Positions 45,801 through 53,860 of a stretch of DNA of 61,993 nt are shown piece after piece. Each line of letters starts with the position of its first letter. Position 1 is the first letter of the stretch. A model generated the notes under the pieces. That model was given only the letters and a program-made list of their open reading frames with translations. It had not been told where the DNA came from and made no database searches. The translations under genes and the position numbers were made by a program. Source of the DNA: Bacteroidota bacterium (GTDB taxonomy: Bacteria > Bacteroidota > Bacteroidia > Bacteroidales > B39-G9); the NCBI GenBank assembly GCA_015222055.1, contig JADFUR010000110.1, positions 1 through 61,993 on the forward strand, given 5' to 3'.

Positions 45801-45831
45801 CTATTTATTAATGCTAGTTTTTTTATTTTAT

Positions 45832-45848
45832 TTTCCATGTCATGGAAA
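45832..45848. promoter_or_regulatory. Palindromic operator candidate upstream of the sigma-like operon
   Basis: TTTCCATG-T-CATGGAAA is a perfect 8+1+8 inverted repeat, 32 bp before the sigma-like start codon, in the 147-bp region between the divergent transcription units. Confidence 0.45.
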
Positions 45849-45871
45849 TTTTCTGGTTTTATTCAGCATAA

Positions 45872-45890
45872 CCTAATGTAAACATTTAGG
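45872..45890. promoter_or_regulatory. Second palindrome in the divergent region
   Basis: CCTAATGT-aa-ACATTTAGG is an inverted repeat with one bulged base. It lies 24 bp from the first palindrome and 58 bp before the first micro-gene start. Confidence 0.35.
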
Positions 45891-45947
45891 ATAAGCTTCC
45901 AATCCTTTAAGCTGGGAGCATAGTTTTAATTGATAAATACTTATAAC

Positions 45948-46079
45948 ATGAGTAAAACGTCGACAAGAGTAAGAGATGCCCGTTCTGGACAATTTGTTCC
46001 ATCTCGGGAAGCTACAAGACGACCTGCTACTACTGTCACTGAGAAAGTGAAAGTTGGTCCTACAAAGAAACGTAGCTAG
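45948..46079 (+). CDS. 43-residue basic protein (micro-gene 1)
   Basis: The ATG at 45948 opens a 43-codon frame: MSKTSTRVRDARSGQFVPSR, then EATRRPATTV and TEKVKVGPTKKRS. The composition (Arg/Lys/Thr/Ser, no hydrophobic core) and the RVRDxxSGxFV and RRPATTVTE phrases match a type of short conserved protein I have seen annotated only as hypothetical in Gram-negative accessory DNA. It is divergent from the sigma-like operon and 60 bp before micro-gene 2. Confidence 0.6.
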   Translation: MSKTSTRVRDARSGQFVPSREATRRPATTVTEKVKVGPTKKRS

Positions 46080-46139
46080 TAATGTTTTTATATCTAGTTT
46101 AGATATTGAACGAGTTTTTAATTTTTTAAATTTTAATTT

Positions 46140-46280
46140 ATGTACACTACTGGAGAAAAACCTGGTAAAGGTCGCTACAAATGCGTGAAATGTGGAGAAA
46201 TAATCACACTTGATGATAATTCTGATACACTTCCACCATGTCCAAGCTGTCATGGTACCAAATGGACAAAAGTTGGTTAA
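46140..46280 (+). CDS. 46-residue zinc-ribbon protein (micro-gene 2)
   Basis: The ATG at 46140 opens a 46-codon frame starting MYTTGEKPGKGRYKCVKCGE. The CVKC and CPSC pairs, 17 residues apart, form a rubredoxin-like zinc ribbon (TLPPCPSCHGTKW at the end). It is probably co-transcribed with micro-gene 1 and ends at a clear terminator (46284-46320). The intact frame and cysteine pairs argue that it is real despite its size. Confidence 0.7.
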   Translation: MYTTGEKPGKGRYKCVKCGEIITLDDNSDTLPPCPSCHGTKWTKVG

Positions 46281-46283
46281 CTG

Positions 46284-46320
46284 AAAGGACTGTTTCTTAA
46301 TTGGGGCAGTCCTTTTGTTT
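46284..46320 (+). terminator. Terminator of the two micro-genes
   Basis: The stem AAAGGACTG / CAGTCCTTT is followed by TGTTTTT, four bases after the zinc-ribbon stop codon. This supports the two small frames as a real transcript. Confidence 0.8.
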
Positions 46321-46468
46321 TTCGCACCGCGCGAAGGCAAAAAAATAGCTCTTTTGCAAACTGAAGTATCAGCCTGAGTGTTGGGGTTTGCAAATGTGCT
46401 ATTTGTGCGTTGGGTTTTCATCTCAGTTTTATAATCAGTTTATTAGTTGGATTGTTTTTTTTTGCATT

Positions 46469-46665
46469 ACCCCCAACACTTTAATAAGCCACACTAGTGT
46501 GTCTTATTTTCGTTATATATTTAATAGTTAAACTCAAAGTTATCAAAAAAAAGCAATAAAAATAAATATTGGGATTGTAATTTTTTTAAAATCGTTTTAA
46601 GTGCTGAAAAAAAATAGACAATATTTTGGTACTGGTAGGTGCCGTAGTCAGATACTACGACAAGC
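46469..46665 (-). repeat. Family B element, copy B3
   Basis: The left end is CCAACACTTTAATAAGCCAC with the hairpin partner GTGTGTCTTATT. The minus-strand TAACTTTG is at 46535-46542, and the right hairpin is GCCGTAGTC / GATACTACGAC. The right end joins a crp 3' fragment, as in B2. On the left is about 145 bp of unassigned DNA after the micro-gene terminator; no gene lies in 46281-46874. Confidence 0.75.
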
Positions 46666-46666
46666 A

Positions 46667-46890
46667 GAGCGGTAGCAATTTTTCTTTGTGATTTCAGCAA
46701 AATTTATAATTCCGATTCATTTACTCTGCCAATGAACAGAAAGGAAATGGCAAATATTTTCGGCTATTCAAAAAAAAGTGTGATAAACACCTTGTCGAAA
46801 CTTAACAAAGACGGTATTTTAAATGTTAATGACAAAAAAATTAATTCAAATAGGGGAAAGAGGCTGAGTTTTTTTTATTTGATATTAAGA
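46667..46890 (+). pseudogene. Displaced 3' end of the Crp/Fnr gene
   Basis: It matches 39544-39790 (the 3' third of the intact gene, its stop and the next 23 bp), with about seven substitutions and a 23-bp deletion near the end. It has no promoter or start and cannot make a regulator. Its left edge is fused to B3. Its right edge (TTTTATTTGATATTAAGA) runs into the restriction gene, whose stop codon lies inside this repeat. Confidence 0.85.
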
Positions 46891-47840
46891 AATATGTGAT
46901 TTGTAAATAGCGTATGTGGTGCACTTACAAGATTAATATCAAATTTTAGCGATGGTTCTACTCTTGAACTTGCATTGTGAATTCTAAACGAAATTTGCCA
47001 ACCTTCGTTTAATGAAACCAAAAGAGTTGTTGTCGAATTCTCTTGGTAAACAATTTCAATTAATCGGGAAGGCAATTTTAATTTTGGAATCCTTGCTTTT
47101 GGTTTAACTTTTTTAAAGGGTTGATTTAATGAACCGTGTAGATTATATGCTTGAATTTCAACTGTCTTATTCCCTTTGATTACTTTGTAAAAGTCTTTGT
47201 TGCCAATAAGATATTGCACAAGATTTTTTGCAACAATATTTGAATTTTCTTTATCAAGACGCAAAAGCTCTTTTTTGAATGCATTTAGGATTGGAATATA
47301 AATAACTTCGTGCATATTTTCAATAGAAGTCCATTTTGTTGATTTGTTTTTGGCTTTTAAATCTGCTAACATCTCAAAAATCGGGTTAATCTCTTGATAA
47401 TACTCTTTGGAACAAGGAAAACCTAACCATTTTTTTCCAAAATCAATACTCTGTGATAATCTTGAATGCTTAACTGCTCTATGATTATTTTTAGCTGAAA
47501 TTCCAATTTCCCATTTTTGTGAAGACCTTATCATCAAAACATCTCTAACATCTCCTGTTTGTCCCGCTTGGTCACTAACCAGTTCTAATACAAGAGTATC
47601 GTTCTCATTTATTCCGTTTGACAATCGAGGTTCAATATCAATAAGAAAATTGATTGACGCACTTGCAGTAATTCTAAATGTATCTTGCTCTTTGTCTTCA
47701 AAACCATCAAAAAATTCTTTTGCAGTTTTATACGGCTTATTTTCGGTTACTGAAACATTAGTGATTGTTTTTAACCTTTCTAATAATTCTAGAAGTAAAG
47801 CATATTCAAATGCTTTTCCATTAATTGTTTGTGTTGCCAT
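46875..47840 (-). CDS. HaeIII-family type II restriction endonuclease
   Basis: A 321-residue protein beginning MATQTINGKAFEYALLLEL. It contains the family phrases QAGQTGDVRDVLMIRSSQ and KWEIGISAKNNHRAVKHSRL, which I recognise from R.HaeIII. With the adjacent M.HaeIII-like methylase it should cut GGCC. It lies 3 bp after the methylase stop. Its last five codons and stop lie in the 22-bp direct repeat shared with the crp 3' flank and with 49344-49365. Confidence 0.88.
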   Translation of the reverse strand: MATQTINGKAFEYALLLELLERLKTITNVSVTENKPYKTAKEFFDGFEDKEQDTFRITASASINFLIDIEPRLSNGINENDTLVLELVSDQAGQTGDVRDVLMIRSSQKWEIGISAKNNHRAVKHSRLSQSIDFGKKWLGFPCSKEYYQEINPIFEMLADLKAKNKSTKWTSIENMHEVIYIPILNAFKKELLRLDKENSNIVAKNLVQYLIGNKDFYKVIKGNKTVEIQAYNLHGSLNQPFKKVKPKARIPKLKLPSRLIEIVYQENSTTTLLVSLNEGWQISFRIHNASSRVEPSLKFDINLVSAPHTLFTNHIFLNIK

Positions 47841-47843
47841 AAT

Positions 47844-48893
47844 TTATGATGCAATAGATTCTAATTTCAAAGTGTTTCTCGTTGTTTTCTTAAATTTGTA
47901 TTCAGCGTGCTTGATTTGAGATTTAATGCTTTCTGCTAAATATTTTGCTAAGTTGACAGGAACAGCATTTCCAATCATCTTATATCCTGCTGCAATTTTT
48001 TTGTAATAAAAAATAAAATCATCAGGGAATGTTTGAATCCTTGCACATTCTCTTACGCTTAATCTGCGGTATAAATTTTCTTTTCCAGGGACAAATATGC
48101 GTTTATCTTGTTCTATAAATTTCATTTTAGGAGCTTGCGGATGAATAGGTGCGTGCCGTCCACCAGCTTGTATAGTAAATGATTGTTCATCCCACGTTCT
48201 TACTCGATTTCTTGACATAAATATTGTCGAGAAACCACCAATCATATATTCATGATTAGGGATAATGCAATTTTTTCCATTTGTATTATTATATTCCAAA
48301 GCAGGTAAAACGTCTTCTTTTAAGTCTGATATTGAGGATTCAAGACTTATTTTTGAAAAAGTTTCTGTTGGAAATTTATATTTAAAATTAAGGTCTTTTC
48401 TAATCCCGATGAAAAAGATTCTCTTTCTGTCTTGTGGAACATTATAATCTGATGCATTTAACATTTGAAATGAAAGTTCATATCCAATTCCTGCATTTCT
48501 AAATAGTTCTTTTATTCCTTCAAGAGCTTCTGAATGCTTTGATATTAGCATTCCGCTCACATTCTCAGCTAAGAAAAATTTAGGCTGTTTTGCCTCTAAT
48601 ATTCTAATGAAATCATAAAATAATTGACCTCTTTTATCTTTTATTCCTCTTGCAGAACCTGCTTCACTCCAACTTTGGCAAGGTGGTCCGCCAATTATTC
48701 CATCACAATCAGGAACGTCATCAGCAGGAATATCTACAATACTTCTTTTGTCAAGTGTCGTTTTGGGGTGATTCTTTTCATAAGTTTCCCAAATTTCTTT
48801 GTCATATTCATTTGCCCATACAACATTGAAACCTGCTTTCTGGAACCCTAAATCTAAACCTCCAGCTCCTGCAAAAAATGATACTACCTTCAT
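47844..48893 (-). CDS. DNA (cytosine-5) methyltransferase, M.HaeIII-like
   Basis: A 349-residue C5 methyltransferase: motif [17 protein letters not shown], catalytic motif [14 protein letters not shown], motif VI ENVSG, motif [14 protein letters not shown], and [10 protein letters not shown] at the end. YPNHEY-like and [20 protein letters not shown] segments in the target-recognition region closely resemble M.HaeIII, so GGCC is the likely site. It overlaps the upstream regulator gene by 4 bp; regulator, methylase and endonuclease form one operon. Confidence 0.93.
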   Translation of the reverse strand: MKVVSFFAGAGGLDLGFQKAGFNVVWANEYDKEIWETYEKNHPKTTLDKRSIVDIPADDVPDCDGIIGGPPCQSWSEAGSARGIKDKRGQLFYDFIRILEAKQPKFFLAENVSGMLISKHSEALEGIKELFRNAGIGYELSFQMLNASDYNVPQDRKRIFFIGIRKDLNFKYKFPTETFSKISLESSISDLKEDVLPALEYNNTNGKNCIIPNHEYMIGGFSTIFMSRNRVRTWDEQSFTIQAGGRHAPIHPQAPKMKFIEQDKRIFVPGKENLYRRLSVRECARIQTFPDDFIFYYKKIAAGYKMIGNAVPVNLAKYLAESIKSQIKHAEYKFKKTTRNTLKLESIAS

Positions 48894-49207
48894 AACGCTT
48901 TTTTTTTATTCAACACTCTTCTATATTCCGCTTTTTCTTCTGCAACTTTTAAAAGTTGTTTACTACAATTCATCTCATAAATCTGTTTTCCAATTTGGTC
49001 TGTCACATATTCATCTTGTAGCGTTTTAAGATTCAACTTGAGACTTTTAGCTAATTTTGGCAGTCGTTTTTCATCAAAGTCACGTTTTCCATTCTCAATT
49101 TTACTTAAATTTGCAGAATCTAAATCAAGTTTAGCTGCTAACTGAGTTAAGGTCATTCCATTCTCAGACCTAAGTTTTTTAATGTATTCTCCAAATGTAG
49201 TTTTCAT
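48890..49207 (-). CDS. XRE-family regulator of the restriction-modification operon
   Basis: A 105-residue protein starting at ATG 49207 ([20 protein letters not shown]). The lambda-repressor-type HTH is [20 protein letters not shown]; a short helical tail follows. It precedes the methylase with a 4-bp overlap. A palindrome over its own -7 element (49213-49229) suggests autoregulation like that of C proteins, which delay the nuclease until the host is methylated. It is longer than most C proteins, so that role is inferred. Confidence 0.85.
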   Translation of the reverse strand: MKTTFGEYIKKLRSENGMTLTQLAAKLDLDSANLSKIENGKRDFDEKRLPKLAKSLKLNLKTLQDEYVTDQIGKQIYEMNCSKQLLKVAEEKAEYRRVLNKKKAL

Positions 49208-49212
49208 TCGAC

Positions 49213-49257
49213 TTGTCAATTTATGACAAAAATACATCAATTTTTAATACAGGTCAA
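49213..49257 (-). promoter_or_regulatory. Promoter and operator of the restriction-modification operon
   Basis: On the minus strand: TTG (49257-49255), 20 bp and TATTTTTG (49234-49227). The 17-bp inverted repeat TTGTCA-N5-TGACAA (49213-49229) overlaps the end of the -7 element and lies 5 bp before the regulator's start codon, a good place for repression. Confidence 0.55.
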
Positions 49258-49343
49258 GTTTGCGTAGGGAAAATTTCACTCTTTTGTTTTTTTGTGTTTG
49301 GATATGGGGTTGGCGAAAAACAAATGTGTAAAATATGCAGTAA

Positions 49344-49365
49344 TTTTTTTTATTTGATATTAAGA
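49344..49365. repeat. 22-bp direct repeat at the right edge of the restriction-modification module
   Basis: It is identical to 46869-46890 at the module's other edge and to 39769-39790 just after the intact crp gene. The match to the crp flank continues (GAGAAG) beyond the 22 bp, so this copy looks like the original continuation of that flank. Confidence 0.8.
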
Positions 49366-49437
49366 GAAGGCGTTTTTATATATAATTTATAATCAACCCT
49401 TTCACGAACTTAAAGAACCTCATTACTTTAATAATTA

Positions 49438-51789
49438 TCAAAATTGAATTTTATAACTTATATAAGGGAAGATAATAGTTAAGCCATAAGGTTCAACTGT
49501 GTTTGTTTTGTAATTAAAAGCATGTCCAAGAGATTCTTCTTGCATTAGAATGTTTTTTGCCTGCAAAATAATCGATTGAGAATAGCCGGCTTTATTTATT
49601 GTATAGTTAAGCGAAATATCGACATAATAATTTGTTGGTAATTGGGTTTCGTAAATTCTCGAATAATCGTAAATAACATATTCGTTTTGAATTGATTTTT
49701 CATTGTTTACAGGCGACTGTCTTTTTCCGCCAATAATTGTTAATTTTCCGTTTATCCCAAAAGTATTGTTGTTGCTAAGCTGCCATTCTTTACCCGACAA
49801 CGCGTTGAAAACAAAATTTTGATTATATCGTGTATCTCTTTCTTTATTGTCGCCTCCTGTGTATTTAGAATCGTAAACAGAAGCAGTAATCATATAATAG
49901 AAGCCGTTGAAAAGAAATTGCTCCAGAGTTAAATCAATTCCGGTGTTTTTGCCGGTTCCTATATTATATAACTGGTTTGTGAAAAAAGTTTCGCTGTCGT
50001 AGTTTCGCATTGAAAACGAACTGTCTGCAATTACAGGAACATCATATAAATATTGAAAATAAGGCTCAATTTTTAGATGCGTTTTTTTGCCAAGTTTTAT
50101 ATCATAGCCTAACACAAAGTGATGTGCTTTTGTTATATTTAAAGAAGAATTTAGCTTTTCAAAAGTGTTGCCAACAGGAATTTTTGTTAAGTAAATTCTA
50201 AGAGGCTCTATTCTACTGTGTTTTCCGTAAGCAAAACTGAGCGTTTGTTTGTGAGTAATTTTCCAATTTATGCCAAGTCGTGGTTCTACAATTATTTCAT
50301 TATTGATGTTGAAATTCATAATGTGAATTCCTGCATTAATATTTAAGTTTTTTGTTAAAAAGTATTTCGACTGAGAATAAAATTGATAAGTATTAGCGTG
50401 TCCTTTGTTTTTGACAAAAAAATCGGCAAGGTCATTTTCTGCAACGTTTGTGTTGTTTCCAACATCAAAATTATATGACAATCGGCTAATCACAAATCCT
50501 GTTCTGTTTGTGTGCCTACTGTTAAATTTGCGATTTATATATGAGGTGAATGATAAATTTGAGTTAAGTTCATTCTGGTTTGTTAGAGGAATTTCCTGCA
50601 AAGTTTTTTTAAAAAATACATTTTTGTTTGTGTATTCGGTTGCTGAGAAAGAAACAGAAGTAAACAAATATGTTTTATTGTTTAATATTTTTCTGTTATT
50701 AATACCCGAAGCTGTCAGATTATATGAAATGTCATATTTGAAACTTTCCATGTTTGTTACCCACGATGAAGTATCTTTATCTAAATCATTTGCAATATTT
50801 CCTATTCCGTTTATACTCCATAAAGAAAAATTTCCGTATTTTTTTGTCGGGAAATTAAATTTTAACGATAAATCAGAGTACGTCGGCAAACCCGTTACCT
50901 GAGGCATTAAGTTTTGTAATAGACCTAATGTTGAATATCTGTAATTAATTAAATAAGAAGAGCGTTTGTTTTTTTGTAGCGGCCCTTCAAGAGAAAAATC
51001 AAGACCCATTGACCCAATCTGAAAAGCATACTCTCTTTTATCAACATTACCTGTACGCATTTTCATGTCAAACACGCCTGAAATTGCATTGCCATATTCA
51101 GAAGGGAACGCGCCAGTTAAGAAATCAGAATTTGCCAGCATGTTGCTGCTAAACATAGTATTAACGCCTCCGCCTGAAAACATTCCGGCAAGATGATTTG
51201 GTGCAGGAATTTCCATTCCTTCTAATCGCCATAAAATACCTTTTGCAGCATTTCCTCTAATAACAATTTCATTATTGTCAACCGTGCTTGGGCTTACTCC
51301 TGCATAAGTGCTTGCTAAACGAGAAGGGTCGTCCATTCCTCCGGCAAAACGTTGTGCATCTTCAACCGAAAATGTTCGTGCCGACAAGGTCGCCATTTTG
51401 TTTAACGCTTCTTCTTTGTTTGATTTTGCTTTTATTACTACCTCGTCGATTTTTGAAAAAGATTCTTTTAGTTCAATGTTTAGAGAAATTTCTTTCCCCG
51501 AGTTTACTGACAGGTCTGAAATGTATCTGTCTTCGTAGCCGAGAAAGCTTATTTTTAAAGAGATTCTACCTACAGACACATTGTTTAGTCTAAAATATCC
51601 ATTATTGTCAGATATTGTTCCTTGCAAAGGGTCTGAGTTTAAAACAACAATTGTTGCTCCGGGCAATCCTATCTGAGTTTCATTATCAATAATTTTACCT
51701 TTTATCGTTTGAGATAGTTCTTGTGCTTGAATCGTATTAAGCAAAAAACAGACAGAAGCAAATAAAATTATAAAAGTTTTTTTTTTCAT
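49438..51789 (-). CDS. TonB-dependent receptor with carboxypeptidase-like regulatory domain
   Basis: A 783-residue outer-membrane protein read from ATG 51789; a signal peptide ends at IQAQ. Order: the CarboxypepD_reg-like domain (IKGKIIDNETQIGLPGATIV), the plug (DDPSRLASTYAGVSPSTVDN, VIRGNAAKGILWRLEGMEI), then a beta barrel to the C-terminal aromatic residue (SYKIQF). No SusD partner is adjacent, so the substrate is open. It lies just past the right end of the restriction-modification module and may be the ancestral neighbour of crp. Confidence 0.9.
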   Translation of the reverse strand: MKKKTFIILFASVCFLLNTIQAQELSQTIKGKIIDNETQIGLPGATIVVLNSDPLQGTISDNNGYFRLNNVSVGRISLKISFLGYEDRYISDLSVNSGKEISLNIELKESFSKIDEVVIKAKSNKEEALNKMATLSARTFSVEDAQRFAGGMDDPSRLASTYAGVSPSTVDNNEIVIRGNAAKGILWRLEGMEIPAPNHLAGMFSGGGVNTMFSSNMLANSDFLTGAFPSEYGNAISGVFDMKMRTGNVDKREYAFQIGSMGLDFSLEGPLQKNKRSSYLINYRYSTLGLLQNLMPQVTGLPTYSDLSLKFNFPTKKYGNFSLWSINGIGNIANDLDKDTSSWVTNMESFKYDISYNLTASGINNRKILNNKTYLFTSVSFSATEYTNKNVFFKKTLQEIPLTNQNELNSNLSFTSYINRKFNSRHTNRTGFVISRLSYNFDVGNNTNVAENDLADFFVKNKGHANTYQFYSQSKYFLTKNLNINAGIHIMNFNINNEIIVEPRLGINWKITHKQTLSFAYGKHSRIEPLRIYLTKIPVGNTFEKLNSSLNITKAHHFVLGYDIKLGKKTHLKIEPYFQYLYDVPVIADSSFSMRNYDSETFFTNQLYNIGTGKNTGIDLTLEQFLFNGFYYMITASVYDSKYTGGDNKERDTRYNQNFVFNALSGKEWQLSNNNTFGINGKLTIIGGKRQSPVNNEKSIQNEYVIYDYSRIYETQLPTNYYVDISLNYTINKAGYSQSIILQAKNILMQEESLGHAFNYKTNTVEPYGLTIIFPYISYKIQF

Positions 51790-52099
51790 TATAGAATTTT
51801 GTAAAGTTTTGGCAGCCATGAGAAATTTAAAAATTCTTCATTTAGAGACTGAAAACTAAGCAATCAATTTTTTCAACGCAAATAGATTGTATCTTTAAAA
51901 CGGGAATTTGCAAATAAAATTTTTTGCACTGTCTCATTAGTTAAATATACCCATCTAATATAATTAATTTTTTAAAGATAGAGATTGCCGATTGTTTGTT
52001 TATAAGTGTTCATACGGTAAATATACACCGACAAAAAATTCTTGAAAAATTCGCATGAAGCTATTAAACTCGCAAAAAATTATGGTTTGATTTATTAGT
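51790..52099. other. Spacer upstream of the TonB receptor gene
   Basis: It is A/T-rich with no recognisable gene or repeat and presumably contains the receptor promoter, which I cannot place with confidence. Repeat B4 follows. Confidence 0.45.
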
Positions 52100-52189
52100 G
52101 GTTTTTTTTTAATTTGTTTTAAGTCCTGAAAAAAAATACAGACAATATTATGGTGCAGGCTTGTCGTAGTCAGAGACTACGACAAGCGG
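52100..52189 (-). repeat. Family B element, partial copy B4
   Basis: Only the right half is present: the T-rich stretch, TAAGTCCTGAAAAAAAATAC and the perfect right hairpin TTGTCGTAGTC-aga-GACTACGACAA. The left hairpin and the -7-like motif are missing. It lies just downstream of the DUF6090 gene. Confidence 0.65.
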
Positions 52190-52236
52190 TGTTTAACTCA
52201 TTAAGTGTTCAATTTACAGTGACCTTTATTTTATGC

Positions 52237-52947
52237 TTATAGTTTATTTTTAGCACCTGCTTCGTTATTTTTATATGCTTTATTGGCGGTAGTTAATAAT
52301 TGATTTAGTTCTTTTAATTTTTTTAAGTTCACTTTATATTCTTTTAGTTTTTGAGTTAAAAGAGCATCATATCCAATTACAATATTTTCAAATTCAGGAT
52401 TTTTTACAAAGTTTTCCTTGAGAAATGTAAAATTACTAAGTCTTACATTGTCAAAGAAGAAAGGTGTTACATATTGCTTTGCATAGTCAGATAATATATC
52501 TTCATATTGTGATGTAGTTTGATAAGAATTATAAGTGTCAATTAATTTTTCTCTAAATTCAAAATTGCTAATTAGTTCAAAATCACCTGATGCCGTAATG
52601 TTTTCCATTGTTATTAAAGCAGGATGAAAATCAGACCATGTCATCATACTTGCTGGGAGGTCTTTAATCCTATCATCTTCGTAATTTTTTGAAAGAAGAA
52701 TTTGTTTTAAAGTGTCAATATTTTTTTTATTGGATTCGGAAAATTTCAGAGCAGAAATAAGTTTAGCTTCGTTATCTCTATTTTCTTCATAGAAATTTTT
52801 CAAATAGTCCTTTTCCTGTGCCTTTGATTTGTTTGATTCATTTAGGTTATTTAGCTGAAAAGCTATAGTAATACCAATTATTACAATTAGAAGGTCAATC
52901 AATTTTGATTTCCAGTCTATTTTTAACTTCTTTTTTGTTTTTTTCAT
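52237..52947 (-). CDS. DUF6090-type membrane-anchored protein
   Basis: A 236-residue protein with one N-terminal transmembrane helix (LIDLLIVIIGITIAFQLNNL, residues about 16-35) and a helical, charged periplasmic part. The I-x-I-G-I-x-I-A-F/L-Q-x-N-N-x-N-E pattern at the end of the helix is what I associate with DUF6090, common and uncharacterised in Bacteroidota. It starts 5 bp after the CPBP protease stop, so the two are probably one operon. Confidence 0.75.
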   Translation of the reverse strand: MKKTKKKLKIDWKSKLIDLLIVIIGITIAFQLNNLNESNKSKAQEKDYLKNFYEENRDNEAKLISALKFSESNKKNIDTLKQILLSKNYEDDRIKDLPASMMTWSDFHPALITMENITASGDFELISNFEFREKLIDTYNSYQTTSQYEDILSDYAKQYVTPFFFDNVRLSNFTFLKENFVKNPEFENIVIGYDALLTQKLKEYKVNLKKLKELNQLLTTANKAYKNNEAGAKNKL

Positions 52948-52952
52948 TACTA

Positions 52953-53657
52953 CTATAATATTAATCCGCTAATAAATTCAGTAATAGCTCTTTCTTCACC
53001 GAAGTAAAGTAACGTAATACCAATCATATCATAAAATCCGTGTGTAAACATTGCTATAGAAAGGTTTTTACGATGTCGGAAAAATATCATTCCCATAATA
53101 AATCCAATAATTCCGGTAGTAATTACTCCTGAAGTTCCTTGGTATATGTGTGCAAGCCCAAATATTATAGACGTAATTATAACTGACATAAACCAAGAAT
53201 AGTTAGTATCTCCAAAAATTATTGCTAACCTTTTTACAATATAACCTCTGAAAAGAAATTCTTCTCCAAAGCCAGCAACAATCCACATAAAAAGACTAAG
53301 AATTATATAATTTATAAAATTACCTTTTATTCCGTCAAAAGATTGTAAATCTATTTCGCCAAGAAGATTTTCCAAAATAGGCTGTATTATAACATCTACT
53401 ATAAGGAAGATGCCAATAGCGTATAATATGCCACGAATAATTGATTTGCCCCAATTTGGCTTTGACAATCCAAAATAATTCCAATCCCATCTCTTGGCCC
53501 AAAATGTAATTAAAGCGATGGTAATTCCAAAAAAGTATCCAAGTCCGCCTGTGAAAATGGTTAAGATTACAACAATTATTATTGCTAAAATAATAAAGAG
53601 AGGTCTCTCAAATAACATACCGATTCTGTCTCTAAAATTTGATTTGTTTTTATTCAT
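52953..53657 (-). CDS. CPBP-family intramembrane metalloprotease-like protein
   Basis: A 234-residue membrane protein (ATG 53657) with about seven hydrophobic segments. The Abi/CPBP motifs are present: GFGEEFLFRGYIVKRL (EExxxR), FGLAHIYQG and MFTHGFYDMIG (the two His motifs). Family members include the Rce1-like CAAX proteases and bacteriocin-immunity proteins. The whole of repeat B5 lies upstream, its left end 19 bp before the start codon and pointing the same way. Confidence 0.85.
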   Translation of the reverse strand: MNKNKSNFRDRIGMLFERPLFIILAIIIVVILTIFTGGLGYFFGITIALITFWAKRWDWNYFGLSKPNWGKSIIRGILYAIGIFLIVDVIIQPILENLLGEIDLQSFDGIKGNFINYIILSLFMWIVAGFGEEFLFRGYIVKRLAIIFGDTNYSWFMSVIITSIIFGLAHIYQGTSGVITTGIIGFIMGMIFFRHRKNLSIAMFTHGFYDMIGITLLYFGEERAITEFISGLIL

Positions 53658-53675
53658 AATATTTAGTTTAATTAC

Positions 53676-53860
53676 TTCTAACATCAAAATAAGACACAAG
53701 AGTGTCTTATTTCTATTATATATTTAATAGTTAAACCCAAAATTAGTAAAAAAAAACAAAAAAGATATTAATTGAGATTATAATTTTTTTTAAGTACTGA
53801 AAAAAAATACAATAAGCCTTTGCTAACAGGTGTCGTTGTCAGAGACTACGACAAGCGGGA
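53676..53860 (-). repeat. Family B element, copy B5
   Basis: The most diverged full copy. Its left hairpin is the clearest: AATAAGACAC-aaga-GTGTCTTATT (53688-53711). TAATTTTG lies on the minus strand at 53738-53745, where the other copies have TAACTTTG. The right hairpin is TGTCGTTGTC / GACTACGACA. It abuts the CPBP gene on the left and a truncated secreted frame on the right. Confidence 0.72.

Noticed and set aside
45873-46421. A 182-codon minus-strand frame
   Set aside because: It is antisense to both micro-genes and their terminator and has no recognisable protein features; the plus-strand zinc ribbon explains the region better.
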